Shown here in pieces: positions 26,839-35,366 of a stretch of 64,000 bases of DNA. Both the position numbers and the translations under genes were made by a program. The DNA is from an uncultured SAR86 cluster bacterium. GTDB taxonomy: Bacteria > Pseudomonadota > Gammaproteobacteria > Magnimaribacterales > D2472. The notes below the pieces were generated by a model. That model was not told where the DNA came from, made no database searches, and was given only the letters and a program-made list of their open reading frames with translations. How positions within the stretch are numbered: the stretch's first letter is position 1; the number at the start of each line of letters is the position of its first letter. The stretch lies in contig CACECP010000005.1 of assembly GCA_902558095.1 (NCBI GenBank), forward strand, positions 1-64,000, in the 5' to 3' direction.

Positions 26839-27927
26839 ATGTATTTTGGATTATCAGAAGATCAAATTTTTTTTCAAGATAATGTAAAAAAATTTCTATC
26901 TGAGCAAGCTCCTCTAGATCTTATTAGAGAGATAGCTGAAGATAAAGAATCTAAAATTAAAGATAAACTTCATCAAGGTATAAAAAATCTTGGTATTAAT
27001 AATATTTTAATTCCAGAGGAAAATGGTGGCCTGGGTTTAGATTTACTATTTGCAGTAGCAATAAGTCAAAGTATTGGCTCATGTATTGGGCCACTTCCAT
27101 TTGCTGGTTCATATGTCATTGCTCCCATTGCTATTGAACATGGAGCCAATCAGGAGCAAAAAGATAGACTATTTGAAGGAATGTCTAATAATTCTATTAA
27201 CTTTGCCATTGGATTTTCGGATTACTTTGGCTCTAGAGATTCAAGCAGTCTAAAGTTTTCAGATGATAAGGTAAGTGGGAGAACATTATTTGTTTTAGAT
27301 TCTGAATATGCCTCTCATGTAATGCTATGTAATGATGAAGGTCAGATTGGAATAGTTTCACTGAATTCCAAGGGAATAGACTCTATAGAACTAACAACAG
27401 TTGATAAGACAAGAGCTTTTAAAGAAATGCATTTTAAAGATACTCCTATAGAAATTTTAGAAAATTCAAAAAAATCATTTAATGCTATTGAAAAATCAAT
27501 AGATGCAGGAAGAATCGTTATTGCGGCTGATTCAGTTGGAGCATCTCAGTCCATGATTGATAAAGCAGTTGAGTATTCAAAAGAAAGAAAGCAATTTAAT
27601 AGAGTAATTGGAAGCTTTCAAGCTGTTAAACATATGTGTGCTGAAATGACAGCTGAGTTAGAGCCATGTAATGCGCTTATTTGGCATGCAGCTCACAGCT
27701 TTGATAATAATGAAAGTAATGCAAGATTAATGGCATGTCATGCAAAATCTCATGTTTCTGAGGTATCAAAAATGGTATCAAAAAAATCTACTGAAGTTCA
27801 TGGAGGCATGGGGTTTACTGATCTTTTAGGCTTACACTATTGGTTTAAAAGAATTGGTCTTAATAGACATATTTTGGGTTCTCCTGAAATAGTAAGAAAA
27901 GAAGCAGCAAAAGTACAAGGTTTATAA
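26839..27927 (+). CDS. Acyl-CoA dehydrogenase, smaller member of second pair
   Basis: A 362-residue protein from ATG 26839, which has a strong Shine-Dalgarno (AAGGAG) 5 bp upstream and follows the partner gene's stop by one base; a longer reading into the partner gene is not supported. The acyl-CoA dehydrogenase domains are present: GINNILIPEENGGLGLDLLFAVA, SKERKQFNRVIGSFQAVKHMCAEM and the FAD segment VHGGMGFTDLLGLHYWFKRI. The middle domain is short. It lacks the C-terminal GTSE motif, as does the small partner at 11209. It likely forms a heteromer with the preceding enzyme, by analogy with actinobacterial alpha2beta2 dehydrogenases. Confidence 0.87.
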   Translation: MYFGLSEDQIFFQDNVKKFLSEQAPLDLIREIAEDKESKIKDKLHQGIKNLGINNILIPEENGGLGLDLLFAVAISQSIGSCIGPLPFAGSYVIAPIAIEHGANQEQKDRLFEGMSNNSINFAIGFSDYFGSRDSSSLKFSDDKVSGRTLFVLDSEYASHVMLCNDEGQIGIVSLNSKGIDSIELTTVDKTRAFKEMHFKDTPIEILENSKKSFNAIEKSIDAGRIVIAADSVGASQSMIDKAVEYSKERKQFNRVIGSFQAVKHMCAEMTAELEPCNALIWHAAHSFDNNESNARLMACHAKSHVSEVSKMVSKKSTEVHGGMGFTDLLGLHYWFKRIGLNRHILGSPEIVRKEAAKVQGL

Positions 27928-27932
27928 AATCT

Positions 27933-29972
27933 ATGAAATATTTATATTTACTTGTTTCTATTTTAACGATTGGGATTTCAGCTTCCAATTATGAATCAAT
28001 TCATATCAGTGAAAATAAAAAAAATTTAAGTAAAGAAATTTATTCGATTTTAAAAAGAGATCACTTTGAAGCGAGATTTGATAAGACTGATTTTAATGAA
28101 AGATATATTCAAGCGATTATAGATAAACTTGATAAAAATAAAAATTATTTTACTTTAGATGAAGTAAATCATTTTATAGAAAAATCAAGATTTCAAAATG
28201 ATGATGATTTTAATATAGAACTTGGATACGAGTTAATAAATCTGTACTTCAAAAAACTAATATTATTTACAGAATATCAAATTGAATTAACTAAAAATAA
28301 TAGTTTTGATTTTAATAAAGAGGAGTATTTAGATATTTATTATGAAGATAATCAATGGGCTCTCTCTATCGATGATCTTAAGGAACAATGGAGATTAGAA
28401 ACAAAAAATGATTTGTTAATAGCACAAACCTCAGATTCATCAAGTTCTGAACCTAATAATGATCTAATAAAAAGATATGAAAATAGAATTAGGAGAGTAA
28501 ATCAGCAAAAAGAAGAAGATATCTTTTCGCTTGCTATAAATGTTTTAAGTAATCAATTTGACCCACACTCTTCATACTTATCTCCAAGATCTGCTGAAGA
28601 TTTTGATTTAAATATGAGTCTTAAGCTTGATGGCATAGGAGCTTTGCTTGGAGTTGAAGATGACTATACAAAAATAATAAGCTTAGTTGCAGGTGGTCCT
28701 GCTGAAAAATCTGGAAAGATAAAGCCAGAAGATAGAATTTCTAAGATAAGACAGCAAGATGAAGAGGAGTTTGTTGACGTTGTTGGCTGGAGAATAGATG
28801 AAGTTGTTGATTTAATTAGAGGTGAAGCAGGCTCTGAAGTAGAAATAGAGTTCATATCTTTCAATTCGGAGACTGATGCAAGGAAATTAATTACATTAAA
28901 AAGAGAAGAAATAAAATTAGAAGATAGGGCTGCAAAGTCAGAAGTAATTGAAATAAACAATAATAAGATTGGGATAATAGATCTCCCCTCATTTTATATA
29001 GACTTTGATGAATATCAGAAAGGAAATAAAAATTTTAAAAGTAGCAGCAAAGATATAAGAAATATACTTGAAGACTTCAACTCAACTAAAGTAGATGCCG
29101 TAATACTTGATTTAAGAAACAATGGCGGCGGAGCATTAATTGAAGCTAATAGAATCATAGGCCTTTTTGTCTCTTCAGGACCCACTGTCCAAGTAAAACA
29201 AAAAAGAGGTTATATACAATATTATGGTGATCGTAAAGCTGTTCAAGTTTGGAGTAAGCCATTAATTGTACTAGTAAATAGATATTCTGCATCTGCATCT
29301 GAGATTGTTGCGGGAGCGATTCAAGATTACCGGAGAGGTTTAATAGTTGGACATAGGACATTTGGAAAAGGAACAGTTCAAAGTTTAGAAAACCTTTCTG
29401 AAGGGCAAATTAAGATCACTGAATCAAAATATTACAGAGTGAACGGAATGAGTACACAAAACAAAGGAGTCGTTCCTGATATAGAGCTTCCTAGTACTTG
29501 GGATATCAATACAGTTGGTGAAAGCTCTTATCCAACTGCGCTTTCTTGGGATGTTATAAGACCATATCAACATAAGAAGTTTAAAATGGATAACGAATTA
29601 ATTAATGAGGTGGTTGAACAATATGAGTATCGATTAAGCGACGAACCAAATCTAAATTACCTCAAAAAAATAAGAAATAGATACGATTTAAATAAAAATA
29701 AAAAACTTTTGAGTTTAAACGTTGAAGATAGAGAATTGCAAAAAGAATTAAGAAAAGATTGGCTTTTAAAGATTGAAAATGAAAGAAGATTGGCAATTGG
29801 CTTAAATACCTTTGTTACATATGATGAACTAGAAGAATTTAATGAAAAAGAAGACATTAATAGTAATAATGCAATCAATTTAAAGACAGATTATCAACTA
29901 TTGGAAACAGCAAACATAATGAATGATTTTTTAAATTTAAATAAAAAAACTATATTATCTTCAATTGAATAA
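27933..29972 (+). CDS. prc: Tail-specific protease Prc (carboxy-terminal processing)
   Basis: A 679-residue periplasmic protease that degrades proteins from their C termini and trims lipoprotein or PBP tails. A signal peptide (about residues 1-17) is followed by an N-terminal helical domain. A PDZ domain comes next, about residues 225-320 (LKLDGIGALLGVEDDYTKI...). The S41 catalytic domain has VNRYSASASEIVAGA with the catalytic Ser454 and TFGKGTVQ with Lys479. A C-terminal domain runs from about 560. Length matches E. coli Prc (682). It begins 5 bp after the acyl-CoA dehydrogenase stop. It is probably cotranscribed by position but functionally unrelated to that operon. Confidence 0.95.
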   Translation: MKYLYLLVSILTIGISASNYESIHISENKKNLSKEIYSILKRDHFEARFDKTDFNERYIQAIIDKLDKNKNYFTLDEVNHFIEKSRFQNDDDFNIELGYELINLYFKKLILFTEYQIELTKNNSFDFNKEEYLDIYYEDNQWALSIDDLKEQWRLETKNDLLIAQTSDSSSSEPNNDLIKRYENRIRRVNQQKEEDIFSLAINVLSNQFDPHSSYLSPRSAEDFDLNMSLKLDGIGALLGVEDDYTKIISLVAGGPAEKSGKIKPEDRISKIRQQDEEEFVDVVGWRIDEVVDLIRGEAGSEVEIEFISFNSETDARKLITLKREEIKLEDRAAKSEVIEINNNKIGIIDLPSFYIDFDEYQKGNKNFKSSSKDIRNILEDFNSTKVDAVILDLRNNGGGALIEANRIIGLFVSSGPTVQVKQKRGYIQYYGDRKAVQVWSKPLIVLVNRYSASASEIVAGAIQDYRRGLIVGHRTFGKGTVQSLENLSEGQIKITESKYYRVNGMSTQNKGVVPDIELPSTWDINTVGESSYPTALSWDVIRPYQHKKFKMDNELINEVVEQYEYRLSDEPNLNYLKKIRNRYDLNKNKKLLSLNVEDRELQKELRKDWLLKIENERRLAIGLNTFVTYDELEEFNEKEDINSNNAINLKTDYQLLETANIMNDFLNLNKKTILSSIE

Positions 29973-29974
29973 AT

Positions 29975-30787
29975 ATGAAAATTGTATCTTTTAACATAAA
30001 TAGCATTCGTGCGAGACTCCATCAAATTGAGCACTTAAGGGATAGCATTAATCCTGATATTATTGGTCTTCAGGAAACTAAAGTTAATGATCCAGACTTT
30101 CCAATAGAGTCTATTAATAATATCGGATATCACGTCGAGTATCATGGACAAAAGGGTCACTATGGTGTTGCCATCTTGAGTAAAATAAAACCCCTGCAGA
30201 CAGTCAAGGGTTTTAAAAATGATACAGAAGACGATCAAAAAAGATTTATACAATCAACATTTAAGTTCGCTGATAATGAATTGGTTATTATGAATGGCTA
30301 TTTTCCTCAAGGAGAAAATATAAAACACGAAACAAAATTTCCAAAAAAAATAAAATTTTATAAAGATCTTAAAGAGCACATAATTGATATTAAAAAAAAT
30401 CATAATAATTTAATTGTTATGGGAGATTTCAATGTGTCCCCAAAAGATATTGATATCGGAATAGGCGAACAAAATGCTAAAAGATGGTTAAGAGATGGCA
30501 AAACATCATTTCAACCAGAAGAAAGAGAGATGTGGAACAGCATTAGAGACTTAGGGTTTGTAGATACCTGGAGAATAATATATCCAGATGATTCAAGAAC
30601 ATATTCTTGGTTTGATTATAGGTCAAGAATGTTTGACCAAAATCCAAAGAGAGGCTTGAGAATAGATCATATTATGCTTTCAGATAATCTTAAAGATTCT
30701 ATTAATGCTGTTGGAATTGATTATCATGCGCGTGCAATGGAAAAGCCCTCAGATCATTGTCCTATATGGCTAGATCTAAATGAATGA
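29975..30787 (+). CDS. xthA: Exodeoxyribonuclease III
   Basis: A 270-residue AP endonuclease/3'-exonuclease of base-excision repair. The motifs of the exonuclease III fold are in order: SFNINSIRAR (residues 5-14), GLQETKV with the metal-binding glutamate (about 31), GHYGVAILSK, GDFNVSP (about 150), SRMFDQNPKRGLRIDHIMLS and SDHCPIWLDL at the C terminus with the catalytic Asp-His. Length matches E. coli XthA (268). It starts 2 bp after prc and overlaps the following acetyltransferase gene by 8 bp, in a tight same-strand run. Confidence 0.96.
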   Translation: MKIVSFNINSIRARLHQIEHLRDSINPDIIGLQETKVNDPDFPIESINNIGYHVEYHGQKGHYGVAILSKIKPLQTVKGFKNDTEDDQKRFIQSTFKFADNELVIMNGYFPQGENIKHETKFPKKIKFYKDLKEHIIDIKKNHNNLIVMGDFNVSPKDIDIGIGEQNAKRWLRDGKTSFQPEEREMWNSIRDLGFVDTWRIIYPDDSRTYSWFDYRSRMFDQNPKRGLRIDHIMLSDNLKDSINAVGIDYHARAMEKPSDHCPIWLDLNE

Positions 30788-31232
30788 AATAATATTTAAA
30801 ACTCCAACGAACCAAAAAGAATTTAAAGAGTACGACTTATTTAGATGGAAGATTCTTCGCAAACCGATTGGTAAAAATATAAGTTCCTTAAAAGATAAGT
30901 TTGAAAAGTCAGCATTTCATTTAATAGGTATCAAAAAAGAAGAAATTGTTGCCTGTGGTCGACTTCATTTTAATAATAAGGATGAAGCTCAAGTTAGATA
31001 TATGGCCGTTGCGCAAAATTTACAGGGGATTGGTATCGGTAAAGAGGTTCTAAGGTTACTTGAAAAAAATGCAAAAAAAAATAATGCAAAGAAAATTGTC
31101 CTTAATGCCAGAGACCATGCGATAGATTTTTATAAAGTTTCAGGCTATAAAATAGTAAAAAAATATTATGGTTCAGATACAGACATTCCACATACCACAA
31201 TGGAAAAAAATATATCTACCTTCTCAAGCTAA
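30780..31232 (+). CDS. GNAT-family N-acetyltransferase
   Basis: A 150-residue GNAT protein. The acetyl-CoA pyrophosphate loop is QNLQGIGIGKEVLRLLE (about residues 79-95), preceded by the strand AQVRYMAV and followed by IVLNARDHAIDFYKVSGYKIV, typical motifs A and B. The family moves an acetyl group from acetyl-CoA to an amine; the closest remembered relatives are ElaA/YjdJ-like small acetyltransferases of unknown substrate. The ATG overlaps the xthA stop by 8 bp, and its end overlaps convergent tadA by 17 bp. Confidence 0.88.
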   Translation: MNEIIFKTPTNQKEFKEYDLFRWKILRKPIGKNISSLKDKFEKSAFHLIGIKKEEIVACGRLHFNNKDEAQVRYMAVAQNLQGIGIGKEVLRLLEKNAKKNNAKKIVLNARDHAIDFYKVSGYKIVKKYYGSDTDIPHTTMEKNISTFSS

Positions 31233-31671
31233 AAAAATCTTTTAATAGTTTGGAGCTCTCCTCACTAAATAGGCCATTTTGGTATTGGGGATTATGATTG
31301 AGTTCCTTTTTATCAAAAAAATTGTCAATAGAAATTATGCTTCCGGTCTTTGGTTCAGGACAACCAAAAATAACTGAGCAAATTCTTGCGTCAACTATTG
31401 CTTTAGCACACATGTGACAAGGTTCTAATGTTACATACATAACGCAATCATTAAGTCGATAATTTCCAATTGTAACTGAGGCATTTCTTATGGCATTAAT
31501 TTCTGCGTGAGAACTAACGTCATTATCTGAAATAACTGTGTTACGGCCTTTTCCTAAAATTTTTTCTCCTTTTACAACTACAGCACCAACAGGAACTTCT
31601 TCAAAATCAAATGATTCTTTAGCTAAATCTAAAGCAATACTCATAAATTTTTTATCTAATGTAGAAAACAA
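31216..31671 (-). CDS. tadA: tRNA-specific adenosine deaminase
   Basis: Converts adenosine 34 to inosine in tRNA-Arg(ACG), needed to read CGN codons. The 151-residue protein has the zinc deaminase signatures HAE (His55, Glu57) and PCHMC (Cys85, Cys88), with VPVGAVVV near residue 27 and the C-terminal LKDFFSLRR helix. Length is normal. It starts 2 bp after the CIA30 gene stop. The end overlaps the convergent GNAT gene by 17 bp. Confidence 0.95.
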   Translation of the reverse strand: MFSTLDKKFMSIALDLAKESFDFEEVPVGAVVVKGEKILGKGRNTVISDNDVSSHAEINAIRNASVTIGNYRLNDCVMYVTLEPCHMCAKAIVDARICSVIFGCPEPKTGSIISIDNFFDKKELNHNPQYQNGLFSEESSKLLKDFFSLRR

Positions 31672-31672
31672 T

Positions 31673-32200
31673 TTACTTATAGAATTCTATGTTTGCTATA
31701 TCTAGCTGAGCATTAAAGTCTTTTCCATATGCTGCAAGCGCAACAGTTTTGATTCTACTAATATTCATTTTTTTTCTCATATAAAAATTAGACTTTTGAA
31801 AATCACTAAATGGAACTTCGATAGTTGACCAATTTTTGCTTGGAGTAAAGCTAACAAGATATCTGTCCCATGGAAACCTACATGCTGGAGTTCTAATCCA
31901 AACATAATATTTATCTTCAGACCCTCTAACAGTTATCCTAATGCCTTTATATTCCTCATTAATATTTTTTATTTTTGCTACAGATTGAATGAATCCTCCA
32001 TTATTTGCTGTACTTACATTACCTTCAAGTCTATAAAAACTTTTATCACCTTCTTCCATTTCATAGAAATATACTTCAGAAATTCCTCCCATCACCCTAT
32101 CTGAAAATATGTCCCAGTCAGCTCTAATATCATCAAGGTTATCTATAGTCATTGAGTTAATATTTAATACAAAAAAAACTAAAATTAAAATTTTATGCAT
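31673..32200 (-). CDS. Exported CIA30-domain protein
   Basis: A 175-residue protein with a cleavable or anchoring N-terminal hydrophobic segment (MHKILILVFFVLNINS). It then has the CIA30 / NDUFAF1-like galactose-binding beta-sandwich: ADWDIFSDRVMGGISEV (about residues 28-44), GGFIQSVA, GIRITVRGSEDKYYVWIRT and WSTIEVPFSDF. In mitochondria this domain helps assemble complex I; in bacteria the role is unknown and the export signal argues for a different, periplasmic job. It sits 2 bp after the dmdA-like stop and 1 bp before tadA, in a three-gene run. Confidence 0.85.
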   Translation of the reverse strand: MHKILILVFFVLNINSMTIDNLDDIRADWDIFSDRVMGGISEVYFYEMEEGDKSFYRLEGNVSTANNGGFIQSVAKIKNINEEYKGIRITVRGSEDKYYVWIRTPACRFPWDRYLVSFTPSKNWSTIEVPFSDFQKSNFYMRKKMNISRIKTVALAAYGKDFNAQLDIANIEFYK

Positions 32201-32202
32201 AG

Positions 32203-33357
32203 TTAACCTAAGTTTGTGTCTTTTTCAGCCTTAAACCATGGCATTGAAACAACCACTGATTCTAGGTCTCCATGCGGTGTTGAAACAAAAAATTTCGTAA
32301 GTTCATCAGCATAATCAATATCAACAATTCCCAATCCAATATTCTTTTGTAATCTTGGTGAGAAGAAAGCTCTTGAAACTCGACCAATTTTTTTATTATC
32401 AGAATTTCTAATTGGCCAAAAATTTTCGGGAGCTTGCCTAATTGGGTCCCCTTCTAATTCGATACCTACCAATTTTTCTGTAAGCCCTTTCTCTTTAATG
32501 GCTTTAAGTGCTTCTTTACCAATAAAATCAGCGTCCTGATCAAGGTCAACAAGCCTACCAAACCCAATTGTGAAAGGATTATGGGTTCTACCAAAATCAC
32601 TGCCATATGACAATAATCCACCTTCAATAGTCCTTATTGTATTTGGAGCTATTACTCTCCCATTAAATTCTTTTGCAGCATCATGAACTAGTTCAAAAAG
32701 CTTATTGCCTAATTTTCTATCCTGTAAATATAATTCATAACTTAATTCGCCACTCCATCCTGTCCTGGCTATTACCATTGGAATATTATTCAAAGATGTT
32801 TGTTTGGCTTTGTAGTAACCCAAATCATCATGTTCACCATTAAAAAGCTTTTGAATTAACTTGCCTGACTTAGGACCACTAATCTGAAGTGGTGATACAT
32901 CAGGCTCATGAATAGAGACATCCATTCCAGAATTTATGGCAATACCCTGCAACCATAAAATTACATCACCATCTCCTGGTGAAATCCAAAATTTGTTTTC
33001 TTCCAGTCTTAACAAGCAAGCATCATTTACTATTCCACCATTTGTATCAGTCAATAAAATATATTTACATGCGCCGATTGCACATTTTTCTAAATTTCTT
33101 GGTTGAACATAAGAAACAAATTTGTGAGCATCAGGACCATTGATTTCTACTTGTCTTTCAGCCGCAAAATCACCAAAAGTTACATCGTTTATTAAGCTCT
33201 CATATTCTTTTTCTGGACCAGAAAAACCTGTTGGTAAATACATTTTGTTGTATACCGTAAAACCAGTTACTCCGTACTTTAAATCTGATTCATAATATGG
33301 AGATTTTCTTATTCGTGTTCCAATACCAATTGTCAACGGCAATTTTGATTCCGACAT
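32203..33357 (-). CDS. dmdA: DMSP demethylase DmdA-like aminomethyltransferase-family protein
   Basis: A 384-residue GcvT-fold, tetrahydrofolate-dependent methyltransferase. It resembles Pelagibacter DmdA (369 residues), from memory, more than glycine-cleavage GcvT. Shared elements include R-x-R-x-SPY at the start, GVTGFTVYNKMYLPTGF, DFAAERQVEINGPDA, SYVQPRNL, ARTGWSGELSYELY (about residues 200-213), LLSYGSDFGRTHNPFTIGFG and FFSPRLQKNIGL. DmdA transfers a methyl from dimethylsulfoniopropionate to tetrahydrofolate, giving methylmercaptopropionate. Clade-specific activity cannot be proven from sequence; other DmdA-like proteins exist. It diverges from a methyltransferase cassette across 112 bp and precedes the CIA30 gene by 2 bp. 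Confidence 0.72.
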   Translation of the reverse strand: MSESKLPLTIGIGTRIRKSPYYESDLKYGVTGFTVYNKMYLPTGFSGPEKEYESLINDVTFGDFAAERQVEINGPDAHKFVSYVQPRNLEKCAIGACKYILLTDTNGGIVNDACLLRLEENKFWISPGDGDVILWLQGIAINSGMDVSIHEPDVSPLQISGPKSGKLIQKLFNGEHDDLGYYKAKQTSLNNIPMVIARTGWSGELSYELYLQDRKLGNKLFELVHDAAKEFNGRVIAPNTIRTIEGGLLSYGSDFGRTHNPFTIGFGRLVDLDQDADFIGKEALKAIKEKGLTEKLVGIELEGDPIRQAPENFWPIRNSDNKKIGRVSRAFFSPRLQKNIGLGIVDIDYADELTKFFVSTPHGDLESVVVSMPWFKAEKDTNLG

Positions 33358-33469
33358 ATTTGCTCCCTATGGTTAATTTAATGCCATTTTAATCTGAAAA
33401 TATCTCATGAGTAAATGCATTATTTTGTTATTTAGATTATTATCTACATAAGTATTTTTAGGGGTGATG

Positions 33470-34573
33470 ATGGGAAAAAAAAGATTCTTCGATGATAGAC
33501 TAAAATATCTATCATTCATACAAAATACTAGTGAAAAAAAAGCCATCTCTCTGAGACTTTATCCACATATTGCCGCCCTTTCACAAAACAAATCTTATCT
33601 GAGAATACTTGATGCAGGTACAGGAGATGGCACAATTAAATCTAATGTCATTAAAAGTTTTCACCGATACCATCCTTACACTTCACTTCTAATAACTGGC
33701 AAAGAAATAAGTTATGAAGATTTAAAAAATACATTAGAAAAAATGCCTGATAGATTTGTTGAGCATCCTAATCTTTTAGTAACAATGACAAATGTTAAGT
33801 TTGCAGAATTAGGACTAATTGAGAACTCAACAAAAATAAAAAATCAAAAAGTTAAAGAATTTAATTTAATCTTAAAAAGTGATAATTCGTTTGACTTTCA
33901 CTCACAAATTACTGGCAATAAACTTAGTAATTTTATTAAAAAAAATTGGGGTATTGAAATTGATACCAAAAGCAGAACATCTTATTCAAATCCATGCATT
34001 ATCAGGGTTTATAGAGAAGATAATGAAAAACATTTAAAGCAATTCATAAAGACCGATTACAAGAATAATAATTACGATCTCATAATTGCATCACAAGCAT
34101 ATAGGGCTGCATCTTCGGTAGATGTAAAAGTGAAAAATGTTATAGGTCCATTAATGCGTTTATTAAATAAATCTGGGAAACTTCTTGTAACTCATTCATC
34201 TGGAGGAGATTCAATTCAAAAGATTCTTAAACTTGCATTTAAAGATAAAGAGCCTTTTCCTAATACTGCAAAAGATATTATTGAATATTTAAAAAACAAT
34301 CCAATAGGTGAAAACAATAAATATTCATTTGCTAAACCAATAAACTATTCTTTTAATTTTAAGAAGGCTCCTGATCAAACTGTTACAGAACTTTTTGGAC
34401 ACGATACTGATGCAAAATGGGCTAACATTTTATACGTTGGGCAAATTCCAGATAAAGATATTCAAGCCCTTGAAAAAAATACTAGGCTTCATAATAAAGT
34501 AAAGAAAACAATTGATAACTCTGGTGAAATACACTTTAAAAACGAAATTTTTAGCATAAAAAAAATAAGATAA
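33470..34573 (+). CDS. SAM-dependent methyltransferase heading a three-gene cassette
   Basis: A class I SAM-binding protein, 367 residues from the ATG at 33470. That start lies 5 bp after AGGGG; the GTG at 33464 and ATG at 33467 are too close to the Shine-Dalgarno. The SAM loop is LRILDAGTGDGT (residues 44-55). The opening RFFDDRLKYLSFIQNTSEK and a conserved KEIS...LEKMPDRFVEHP segment match a family I remember from alphaproteobacteria, with unknown substrate. The second half holds a YDLIIASQAYRA motif IV-like strand. Its stop overlaps the next gene as TAATG, indicating coupling to the kinase-like and nucleotidyltransferase genes. Confidence 0.82.
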   Translation: MGKKRFFDDRLKYLSFIQNTSEKKAISLRLYPHIAALSQNKSYLRILDAGTGDGTIKSNVIKSFHRYHPYTSLLITGKEISYEDLKNTLEKMPDRFVEHPNLLVTMTNVKFAELGLIENSTKIKNQKVKEFNLILKSDNSFDFHSQITGNKLSNFIKKNWGIEIDTKSRTSYSNPCIIRVYREDNEKHLKQFIKTDYKNNNYDLIIASQAYRAASSVDVKVKNVIGPLMRLLNKSGKLLVTHSSGGDSIQKILKLAFKDKEPFPNTAKDIIEYLKNNPIGENNKYSFAKPINYSFNFKKAPDQTVTELFGHDTDAKWANILYVGQIPDKDIQALEKNTRLHNKVKKTIDNSGEIHFKNEIFSIKKIR

Positions 34574-34983
34574 TGAAGATACTAATAATGGGTCTCCCTG
34601 GAAGTGGTAAAACATATCTAGCAAAAAGAATGCAGCCACTTTTAAATGCTGCATGGTATAACGCTGATATTGTTCGAGAGATGGCAAACGATTGGGATTT
34701 TTCCCCACAAGGAAGAATTAGACAAAGTCTGAGGATGAAAAATTTGGCAGACTATGAAAAAAAACATGGAAGAATTGTTATCTGCGATTTTGTTTGTCCA
34801 ACAAAAGAAACTAAAACCAATTTTGATCCTGATATTACAATATGGATGAATACAATTGAATCAGGTCGATATGAAGATACTAATAAAATGTTTGAAGAGC
34901 CAACAGATGTAGACTATAGAATTACTGAGATGAATGATGAAAATCATGAAGTATTAGCGAAAGAGATTTTAAAAAATGTTTAA
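34573..34983 (+). CDS. P-loop kinase-like protein resembling a short APS kinase
   Basis: A 136-residue nucleotide kinase-like protein. The Walker A loop is GLPGSGKT (residues 7-14). YNADIVREMANDWDFSPQGRIRQSLR (about residues 29-54) parallels the DGDNVRHGL...FSDADRKENIRR stretch of APS kinase, and IVICDFVCP the following strand. It is about 65 residues shorter than CysC, and no ATP sulfurylase is adjacent, so a true sulfate-assimilation role is doubtful. A small-molecule kinase working with the next gene's nucleotidyltransferase is more likely. It overlaps the methyltransferase stop by 1 bp and the next start by 8 bp. Confidence 0.8.
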   Translation: MKILIMGLPGSGKTYLAKRMQPLLNAAWYNADIVREMANDWDFSPQGRIRQSLRMKNLADYEKKHGRIVICDFVCPTKETKTNFDPDITIWMNTIESGRYEDTNKMFEEPTDVDYRITEMNDENHEVLAKEILKNV

Positions 34984-35365
34984 TTGGAAGAAGCCTACTG
35001 TTCAAATGCTGGGAAGATGGCAGCCTTGGCACAAAGGTCATCAGGAATTATTTAAAAGGTGCGTAAAGAAAACAGGTCAGGTAATAATACAAGTTAGAGA
35101 TGTAGAAGGTGCATCTGGTGGTCAAGGTCAGGATGATAATCCCTTTTGTTGGGAGGATGTTTGCAAAAATATCGAAGATAATCTATTAAAAGATAATTAT
35201 AAAAGAGGAGTCGAATACGAAATAATGCTCGTACCAAATATAACAAATATCACTTATGGAAGAGGTGTTGGTTATGTATTCGAAGAAGAAGTATTTGATG
35301 AAGAAATTTCTTCAATAAGCGCTACAAAAATAAGGTCAGAACTCAGAAAAAAGGGTGAGCTCTAA
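34976..35365 (+). CDS. HxGH nucleotidyltransferase-like protein
   Basis: A 129-residue protein of the cytidylyl/adenylyltransferase superfamily. The phosphate-binding motif GRWQPWHKGH has the HxGH pattern (His19, Gly21, His22), and the C-terminal ISATKIRSELRKKGEL (residues 114-129) is the family's ISSTxIR motif. Such enzymes attach CMP or AMP to small phosphorylated molecules. At 129 residues it is close to minimal glycerol-3-phosphate cytidylyltransferases. It overlaps the kinase-like gene by 8 bp. Kinase plus nucleotidyltransferase suggests activation of a metabolite to a CDP- or ADP-linked form, with methylation by the first gene; the product is unknown. Confidence 0.8.
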   Translation: MFNWKKPTVQMLGRWQPWHKGHQELFKRCVKKTGQVIIQVRDVEGASGGQGQDDNPFCWEDVCKNIEDNLLKDNYKRGVEYEIMLVPNITNITYGRGVGYVFEEEVFDEEISSISATKIRSELRKKGEL

Positions 35366-35366
35366 G

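Noticed and set aside
34573-34983. Calling the P-loop protein CysC
   Set aside because: It is about 65 residues short and has no cysD/cysN partner; kept as kinase-like.
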